NCBI GenBank assembly: GCA_023953835.1
Contig: JAMLJB010000001.1
Coordinates: 2,170,001 to 2,234,000 of the forward strand
Source of the DNA: Rhizobiaceae bacterium
GTDB taxonomy: Bacteria > Pseudomonadota > Alphaproteobacteria > Rhizobiales > Rhizobiaceae
Length of the DNA: 64,000 bases
Reading direction: 5' to 3'
In this document: positions 58,817-64,000 of the stretch, one piece after another
How positions within the stretch are numbered: the first letter of the stretch is position 1
Layout of the letters: the number at the start of each line of letters is the position of its first letter
The notes under the pieces: generated by a model
What the model saw: only the letters and a program-made list of their open reading frames with translations
What the model was told of the DNA's origin: nothing
Database searches by the model: none
Translations under genes and position numbers: made by a program

Positions 58817-58924
58817 CTAGAACGCGCCGTGGCAGTGCTTGTATTTCTTGCCGGAGCCGCACGGGCATGGCTCGTTGCGCCCCACCTTGCCCCAGGTGGC
58901 GGGGTTGTTCGGATCGCGCTGTGA
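58676..58924 (+). pseudogene. Tat-signal-like small frame running into secA
   Basis: An 82-codon plus-strand frame with GGGGAAGG 7 bases before its ATG. It begins MKIARRLFLRSVPPAVASMG, a twin-arginine-like signal (R-R-x-F-L), then an Ala-rich stretch ending AFAAD-type. The last 36 codons lie antisense to the 3' end of secA and look non-coding. It is either a very small exported protein or, more likely, the 5' end of a gene truncated by the junction with secA. Confidence 0.3.
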
Positions 58925-61522
58925 AGGATCGACGACCGCTTCGTCGTCGCCTTCGCCGAAATCGTCCTGACCGGTGGTCGCATCGATGTGATGGCCGAAC
59001 ACCTTGGGCGCTTCCGGCGGCGGCGCATCGGCGGCCTCGCGCACCAGTTCGACACGCATGAGCTGCGCGGTCACGGCCTGCCTCAGATTGGCGAGCATCG
59101 CCTGGAACATCTCGAAGGATTCGGACTTGTATTCGTTCAGCGGATCGCGCTGCGCATAGCCGCGGAAGCCGATCACCGAGCGCAGATGGTCGAGATTGAC
59201 GATGTGCTCGCGCCAGAGCTGATCGAGCGTCTGGAGCAAAACGGAGCGTTCGACATAGGTCATGATCTCGGGGCCGAACCGCTTCGCGCGGTCCTCGGCG
59301 GCGGCGTTGACCGCGTTCAGCAGGCGCTCGCGCATCTCTTCCTCGGCGATGCCTTCTTCCTTCGCCCATTCGTCCACAGGCAGGTCGAGGTTCAACTGTT
59401 CGAGCACGGCCTGCTTGAACCCCTGCACATCCCATTGCTCTGCATAGGCATTTTCCGGGATGAACCGGGTGACGAGATCGTCGACGACGTCCTCGCGCAT
59501 TTCCGCGACCGTCTCGGTGAGGCTCCCGCCGTCCATAAGCGACAGGCGCTGGTCGAACACGACCTTGCGCTGGTCGTTCATCACGTCGTCATATTTGAGC
59601 AGGTTCTTGCGGATATCGAAATTGCGGGCCTCGACCTTTTTCTGCGCCTTTTCGAGCGCCTTGTTGATCCAGGGATGGATGATGGCTTCGTCTTCCTTGA
59701 GGCCGAGCTTCTGGAGCATGCCGTCCATGCGGTCCGAGCCGAAGATGCGCATCAGGTCATCCTGGATCGACAGGTAGAATTTCGAGCGGCCCGGATCGCC
59801 CTGGCGTCCCGAGCGTCCGCGCAACTGGTTGTCGATGCGCCTGGATTCGTGGCGTTCCGTCGCCAGCACATAGAGGCCGCCGGCGGCCAGCGCCTGCTGC
59901 TTCAGCTTGGCGATATCCTCCTGTATGGCCTTTTCCTTCGCCTCGCGCTCCGGTCCCGCCGGCATGTCGGCCAGCTCCTGCGCGATGCGCATGTCGGCAT
60001 TGCCGCCAAGCTGGATGTCGGTGCCGCGCCCGGCCATGTTGGTCGCAATGGTGATTGCGCCCGGACGTCCCGCCTGGGCCACGATGGCCGCTTCCTGCTC
60101 GTGGTAGCGGGCGTTCAGCACCTGGAAATCCTTGAGACCCTCCTTGCGGAGCCGCTCCGCCAGCAGCTCGGACTTTTCGATAGAGGTCGTGCCTACGAGG
60201 ATCGGCTGGCCCTTGCTGCTTGCCTCACGGATGTCGCGGACGATGGCGCGGTATTTTTCCTCGATGGTGCGATAGACCTCGTCGTCCTCGTCGAGGCGCT
60301 GGATGGGCAGGTTCGTCGGGATTTCGGTGACGCCAAGATTGTAGATGTTGGCGAATTCCTCCGCTTCCGTCAGCGCCGTGCCGGTCATGCCCGCCAGCTT
60401 CTTGTACATGCGGAAATAGTTCTGGAAAGTGATCGAGGCGAGTGTCTGGTTTTCCGGCTGGATCGCCACATGCTCCTTGGCCTCAAGCGCCTGATGCAGC
60501 CCTTCCGAATAGCGGCGGCCCGGCATCATGCGGCCCGTGAACTCGTCGATGATGACGACTTCGTTGTTGCGCACGATATAGTCCTTGTCGCGCTGGAACA
60601 GGCGATGCGCCTTGAGCGCGTTGTTGACGTGGTGGACCATCGCGACGTTTTCCACGTCATAGAGCGATTCCCCGCGCAGCAGACCGGCTGAGGCGAGCAG
60701 GCCCTCCATCTTCTCCGTGCCTTCCTCGGTGAAGATCGCCGTACGCTGCTTTTCGTCGACCTCATAGTCGGCGGCTTCGAGCTTGATCACCAGCGCGTCG
60801 ACGGTGTTGTACATTTCCGAGCGATCTTCGAGCGGCCCCGAAATGATCAGCGGTGTGCGCGCCTCGTCGATCAGGATCGAGTCCACCTCGTCGACAATCG
60901 CGAAAAAGTGTTCGCGCTGCACCATCTGGGCGCGCTCATACTTCATGTTGTCGCGAAGGTAGTCGAAGCCCAACTCATTGTTCGTCGCGTAGGTGATGTC
61001 GCAACCGTAGGCGGCGCGACGCTGCTCGTCGTCCAGACCGTGGACGATCACGCCGGTCGTCATGCCGAGGAAACCATAGACGCGGCCCATCCATTCGGCG
61101 TCGCGGCTGGCGAGATAGTCGTTCACCGTGACCACATGCACGCCCTTGCCGGCCAGCGCGTTCAGGTAGACGGGCAGGGTGGCGACCAGCGTCTTGCCCT
61201 CGCCGGTGCGCATCTCGGCGATGTTTCCGCCATGCAGCACCATGCCGCCCATGAGCTGCACGTCGAAGGGGCGCAGGCCGAGCGCGCGCTTCGCTGCCTC
61301 GCGCACTGTGGCGAAGGCAGGCTCCAGGAGGTCGTCCAGCGTCGCGCCGTTGGCAAGCTGCTGCCTGAACTCCGCCGTTCGTGCGCGCAGCGCCTCGTCG
61401 GACAGCGCCGCCACCTCCGGCTCCAGCGCATTGATCGCCTCGACGCGTGGACGCATGCCCTTGACGCGGCGGTCATTCGCGGAACCGAAAATCTTGCGGG
61501 CGAGATTGCCGAAGCTGACCAT
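58817..61522 (-). CDS. secA: Preprotein translocase ATPase SecA
   Basis: A 901-residue motor of the Sec export pathway. Walker A region [18 protein letters not shown]-like [18 protein letters not shown], the [13 protein letters not shown] motif and [13 protein letters not shown] are present. The C-terminal zinc motif is [14 protein letters not shown], which binds SecB. Full length, normal start [13 protein letters not shown]. Divergent from the parvulin gene across a 255-bp gap. Confidence 0.98.
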   Translation of the reverse strand: MVSFGNLARKIFGSANDRRVKGMRPRVEAINALEPEVAALSDEALRARTAEFRQQLANGATLDDLLEPAFATVREAAKRALGLRPFDVQLMGGMVLHGGNIAEMRTGEGKTLVATLPVYLNALAGKGVHVVTVNDYLASRDAEWMGRVYGFLGMTTGVIVHGLDDEQRRAAYGCDITYATNNELGFDYLRDNMKYERAQMVQREHFFAIVDEVDSILIDEARTPLIISGPLEDRSEMYNTVDALVIKLEAADYEVDEKQRTAIFTEEGTEKMEGLLASAGLLRGESLYDVENVAMVHHVNNALKAHRLFQRDKDYIVRNNEVVIIDEFTGRMMPGRRYSEGLHQALEAKEHVAIQPENQTLASITFQNYFRMYKKLAGMTGTALTEAEEFANIYNLGVTEIPTNLPIQRLDEDDEVYRTIEEKYRAIVRDIREASSKGQPILVGTTSIEKSELLAERLRKEGLKDFQVLNARYHEQEAAIVAQAGRPGAITIATNMAGRGTDIQLGGNADMRIAQELADMPAGPEREAKEKAIQEDIAKLKQQALAAGGLYVLATERHESRRIDNQLRGRSGRQGDPGRSKFYLSIQDDLMRIFGSDRMDGMLQKLGLKEDEAIIHPWINKALEKAQKKVEARNFDIRKNLLKYDDVMNDQRKVVFDQRLSLMDGGSLTETVAEMREDVVDDLVTRFIPENAYAEQWDVQGFKQAVLEQLNLDLPVDEWAKEEGIAEEEMRERLLNAVNAAAEDRAKRFGPEIMTYVERSVLLQTLDQLWREHIVNLDHLRSVIGFRGYAQRDPLNEYKSESFEMFQAMLANLRQAVTAQLMRVELVREAADAPPPEAPKVFGHHIDATTGQDDFGEGDDEAVVDPSQRDPNNPATWGKVGRNEPCPCGSGKKYKHCHGAF

Positions 61523-61777
61523 TCAATGGCCCTTTCAATTGGCGCACCCCGGTCGGGAAACCGGGCGAATCCGCCGCGCAACCGTTAAAGGCAGTGGATT
61601 CGAAGCAAAACGAAAAGCGCCCAAAATCGCTTCTGGACGCAAAGGTGGTGGACAGATAAGAGGGGTGCGCGGCGATGTCAACGTGGCAACTAAACACCGT
61701 CGCACTTGGGAAACCGCCACATTTTAAGCCGCTTTCAGCATGTACTTGCGCGCTCGAATCCTACTGGAGTTGTTTTG

Positions 61778-62707
61778 ATGTCCCCGTCCTTTTGCCGCGT
61801 ATCCCTGATCCGGCTTTCCATCGCTGCCCTGTTGTCCGCCGGGACCGGGTTCGCGGCATTCGCACAGGATGCGAAACCGGCCGAGACCCCGCCCGCGGCT
61901 GCGGCTCCCGCGCCTGCTCCGAAGCCCGCGCCCGACACCGTGCTTGCCACCGTCAACGGCCAGCCGATCACCGAGGCCGACCTTGATCTCGCCATCGAGG
62001 ACCTCGACCAGCAGTTCGCGCGCCTGCCCGAGGAGCAGAAGCGCGCCGCGGCACTTTCGGCGGTCATCGAAATTCGCCTGATGGCGGCCGAGGCTGCCGC
62101 GAAGGGCATCGACAAGGACCCCGACATGCAGCGTCGCCTCGCCTTCCTGCAGCAGCGCGCGCTCCACGCGGCGGTGATCGAAAAGGAAGTCCAGGCGAAG
62201 ATCACCGATGACGAAATCCGCGCGCGCTACGACAAGGAAATCGCCGCGCAGCCTGCGGAGAACGAAATTCACGCCCGCCACATCCTCGTCAAGACCAAGG
62301 AGGAAGCGGAGGCGATCATCAAGGATCTCGACGCGGGCAAGAAGTTCGAGGACATCGCCAAGGAAAAGTCCACCGATCCGGGCTCGGGCGCCAATGGCGG
62401 CGACCTTGGCTATTTCTCTGCGGGCCAGATGGTCCCCGAATTCGAGAAGGCCGCCTTCGACCTCGCGCCGGGTACCTACACCAAGACGCCTGTGCAGACG
62501 CAGTTCGGGTTCCACGTCATCAAGGTCGAGGACAAGCGCGCCAAGCAGCCGCCGGCCTTCGACGATGTGAAGGACCAGGTCCGTTCGCTGGTGCTGCGCG
62601 ACAAATATCTCGAACTGATCCAGAGCTTGCGCGGCGCGGCCAAGATCGATATCGCCGATCCTGCCTTGAAGCAGTCCGTCGAGGGGATGGAAACGCCCAA
62701 ACCCTGA
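61778..62707 (+). CDS. Periplasmic parvulin-type peptidyl-prolyl isomerase
   Basis: A 309-residue exported chaperone/isomerase. Residues 1-28 are a signal peptide (AFAQD). A Pro/Ala linker follows, then a SurA/PrsA-like N-terminal region starting DTVLATVNGQPITEADLDLA, and a rotamase domain with IHARHILVKTKEEAE, KEKSTDPGSGANGGDLGYF and TQFGFHVIKVED. It helps fold outer-membrane or secreted proteins. Its position divergent from secA links it to secretion. The ATG at 61778 has GGAG upstream. Confidence 0.93.
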   Translation: MSPSFCRVSLIRLSIAALLSAGTGFAAFAQDAKPAETPPAAAAPAPAPKPAPDTVLATVNGQPITEADLDLAIEDLDQQFARLPEEQKRAAALSAVIEIRLMAAEAAAKGIDKDPDMQRRLAFLQQRALHAAVIEKEVQAKITDDEIRARYDKEIAAQPAENEIHARHILVKTKEEAEAIIKDLDAGKKFEDIAKEKSTDPGSGANGGDLGYFSAGQMVPEFEKAAFDLAPGTYTKTPVQTQFGFHVIKVEDKRAKQPPAFDDVKDQVRSLVLRDKYLELIQSLRGAAKIDIADPALKQSVEGMETPKP

Positions 62708-62724
62708 CCGGAGACCACATACAG

Positions 62725-62757
62725 GGACGCTCCGGCTGAGGCTCAGAGCGTCCTTTC
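62725..62757 (+). terminator. Terminator-like hairpin after parvulin gene
   Basis: GGACGCTC and GAGCGTCC form a perfect 8-bp stem with a 13-base loop, followed by TTTCCTT on the plus strand. It overlaps the stop codon of the convergent gene, so it may serve both directions. Confidence 0.6.
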
Positions 62758-63153
62758 CTTGGGATCGGGGCTGGTGAACCGCATGGTCATCGGCCTGCCC
62801 GCCGCGACATTTCCCATCGATTCCGTGAGGGGAATCGGCAGCGACAGCTCCAGCGCGCGGAATACGGACGCCACGAATGCCTCGCGCGCCGCTTCGGTAC
62901 CGCCGCGTTTCAGCCAGGTAATCTGCGGCTTGCCGTTGAGCGAGCCGTCACGCCTGAGCGAAAACCGCACCGTCACTTCGAGGCCCTGCGTCCCCTCCGG
63001 CGGCTGCCAGCACCTGCCGAGCGCAGACCACATCGCTTCCAGCGTATTGACGGGCGTACTCTGGCGACAGGAGGCGTCCTGTGCTGCGCAAGCGAAGGCC
63101 GAAAGGCCCAGAATGCCCAGTCCCGTGGCTGCAACGATCAGCGGTCCATGCAT
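62743..63153 (-). CDS. Exported TonB/TolA C-terminal-like protein
   Basis: A 136-residue protein with a signal peptide (residues about 1-23, AFACA-AQ) and a single domain containing LEVTVRFSLRRDGSLNGKPQ and AAREAFVASVFRALELSLPIPL, the layout of TonB/TolA C-terminal domains. Two cysteines (SCRQ and GRCWQPP) may form a disulfide. Without a TolA helix or TonB proline arm it is probably a stand-alone envelope protein. The role is unknown. Confidence 0.75.
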   Translation of the reverse strand: MHGPLIVAATGLGILGLSAFACAAQDASCRQSTPVNTLEAMWSALGRCWQPPEGTQGLEVTVRFSLRRDGSLNGKPQITWLKRGGTEAAREAFVASVFRALELSLPIPLTESMGNVAAGRPMTMRFTSPDPKERTL

Positions 63154-63222
63154 TGCGGCCTCGCCTGTCCCGGCAGCCGGCGGCGGCTGCCCCGCGCCGG
63201 GATTGGCGCGGATGCGATGCTC

Positions 63223-64000
63223 TCACGTTGTCTCGCCCGAGGCAATTACGCGAAGCTGGCGAGAGGCGTGGTTCCTGCCCTTGGCGATTGCCGCGCGGAA
63301 GGCGGGCATCAGAAGCGCGTAGAGCATGGCGAGCACAAAGCCCGCCACCCCGCCCAGCGCCACCACGACAAGGGCGGAATAGAGCGAGCCGCGATCGGTG
63401 GGCGTGGACCTTGCCGCATAGAACGTGCCGCTGCTCTCGAAGAGCTTCCTCTGCGCCAGTGAAAACAGGTCTCGATATTTCGACGTTAGCATGTCGAGGT
63501 TCCGTTTCGCCGTCTCCGGCAGGTTGCCCGCCTCCGGCAGCACGCTTCCGGCATCTCGTATGATGATCGCGTCCTGCCGTGCATTGAGTCGCGACATCTG
63601 GCCGACAAGCTGCTGCCGCTTGTCCATCAGGTCCCGAACATAGGCGACATAGGAGGCCCGCTCCACGAGTTCGACCACCTTGTCGAGTGCGCCCTGGTCC
63701 AGAAGCGGGCCGCTCGTGAAGCCGTTTTCGGGCGACCTAGACCTCGTTTCTCCGAACAGCCTGTTCAGGTTCCGGTCGATCCCTTCTATGCGTCCTGCGA
63801 TCTCCCTCGATTTCGTGACCAACTGACTGCGCAGGGCGACGGCGACCGGATCGGTCGGCGGAAATCCTCCTGCCAGCAGAGGGTTGTACTCGATCGTCCT
63901 GAACTCCCGGATCAGGTTCGCCAGTTCCTGCGCGGTCAGCCCGTCCGGCGTAGTGAGTCCGGCCAGCCGGTTGTCCTCGCTTATGATGGCGACGCCTGCC
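63223..64000 (-). CDS. Wzz-like membrane protein with coiled coil, C-terminal part only
   Basis: The last 259 residues of a leftward gene whose start lies beyond the window. The frame is open to the right edge. The visible part is a long charged helical region (VTKSREIAGRIEGIDRNLNR, then VRDLMDKRQQLVGQMSRLNA), followed by a C-terminal transmembrane helix (SALVVVALGGVAGFVLAML) and a basic tail. This resembles the end of chain-length determinant (Wzz) or capsule-export proteins. Without the N-terminal helix the family cannot be fixed. Confidence 0.6.
   Translation of the reverse strand, partial: AGVAIISEDNRLAGLTTPDGLTAQELANLIREFRTIEYNPLLAGGFPPTDPVAVALRSQLVTKSREIAGRIEGIDRNLNRLFGETRSRSPENGFTSGPLLDQGALDKVVELVERASYVAYVRDLMDKRQQLVGQMSRLNARQDAIIIRDAGSVLPEAGNLPETAKRNLDMLTSKYRDLFSLAQRKLFESSGTFYAARSTPTDRGSLYSALVVVALGGVAGFVLAMLYALLMPAFRAAIAKGRNHASRQLRVIASGETT

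Noticed and set aside
58988..60691. 567-codon open frame antisense to secA
   Set aside because: It mirrors secA codon structure in a GC-rich genome, has no ribosome binding site, and its translation is Arg/His/Asp-rich without any domain. It is a shadow of secA.

Overview
The window is GC-rich chromosomal DNA of an alphaproteobacterium, most likely a member of the Hyphomicrobiales in the Mesorhizobium/Phyllobacteriaceae neighbourhood. This is inferred from gene content and order: xerD beside aroKB, lysA-lptM-argH, ugpBAEC, a SigF/NrsF pair, a TIGR02302-type protein and the rhizobial HNH/DsbB block. Most of the window is housekeeping sequence. No rRNA, CRISPR array, prophage or intact insertion sequence was seen. 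Two tRNA genes are present: Arg(CCT) and Leu(CAA).

Layout. 1-1.1 kb: small membrane proteins and a PRC-barrel protein. 1.1-4.7 kb: a phosphonate monoester hydrolase/sulfatase-type enzyme, divergent from a dioxygenase-hydrolase-acetyltransferase operon. 4.7-7 kb: a three-gene phospholipid operon (CDP-alcohol phosphotransferase, acyltransferase, CDP-diglyceride synthetase) resembling E. coli ynbA/ynbB, behind two phased palindromic operators. 7-8.7 kb: a sparsely coding stretch of atypical composition with two orphan small genes. 8.7-11.9 kb: a complete pqqABCDE operon. 12-29.3 kb: a NeuD-like acetyltransferase, tRNA-Arg, an M20 hydrolase, a D,D-carboxypeptidase coupled to a COG0523 metallochaperone GTPase, a YkuD lipoprotein, accA, xerD, aroKB, an unusual short CorC protein, a response regulator, a repeat element bounded by inverted repeats, a TIGR02302 protein, lysA, lptM and argH. 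29.3-34.4 kb: tlpA and the ugpBAEC glycerol-3-phosphate importer.

34.3-38.1 kb holds a complete metal-stress island. A bufferin operon (BufA1 precursor, DUF692 oxidase BufB, BufC, DoxX) lies divergent from a SigF-type ECF sigma factor and its NrsF anti-sigma factor. Facing ECF-type promoter motifs lie between them, and a terminator-like hairpin follows the precursor gene. 38.1-53.1 kb: VWA/MoxR proteins, 3-hydroxybutyryl-CoA dehydrogenase with etfBA and an acyl-CoA synthetase (fatty-acid oxidation), tRNA-Leu, dsbB, an HNH endonuclease, an AlkA-type glycosylase, gluQ, transporters, a cobalamin adenosyltransferase and a rhomboid protease.

53.1-57.7 kb is the least conventional part. A FemAB/CelD-like acyltransferase and a polysaccharide flippase diverge from a 70-residue secreted protein. 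That protein ends in a hydrophobic segment plus an RRR tail. An exosortase-family transpeptidase with the Cys/Arg/His triad follows, then a small membrane-anchored partner. This looks like a dedicated one-substrate exosortase system. 57.7-64 kb: a RelE/HigA-type toxin-antitoxin pair, decayed sequence, secA, a parvulin isomerase, a TonB/TolA-like protein and the C-terminal part of a Wzz-like membrane protein cut by the window edge.
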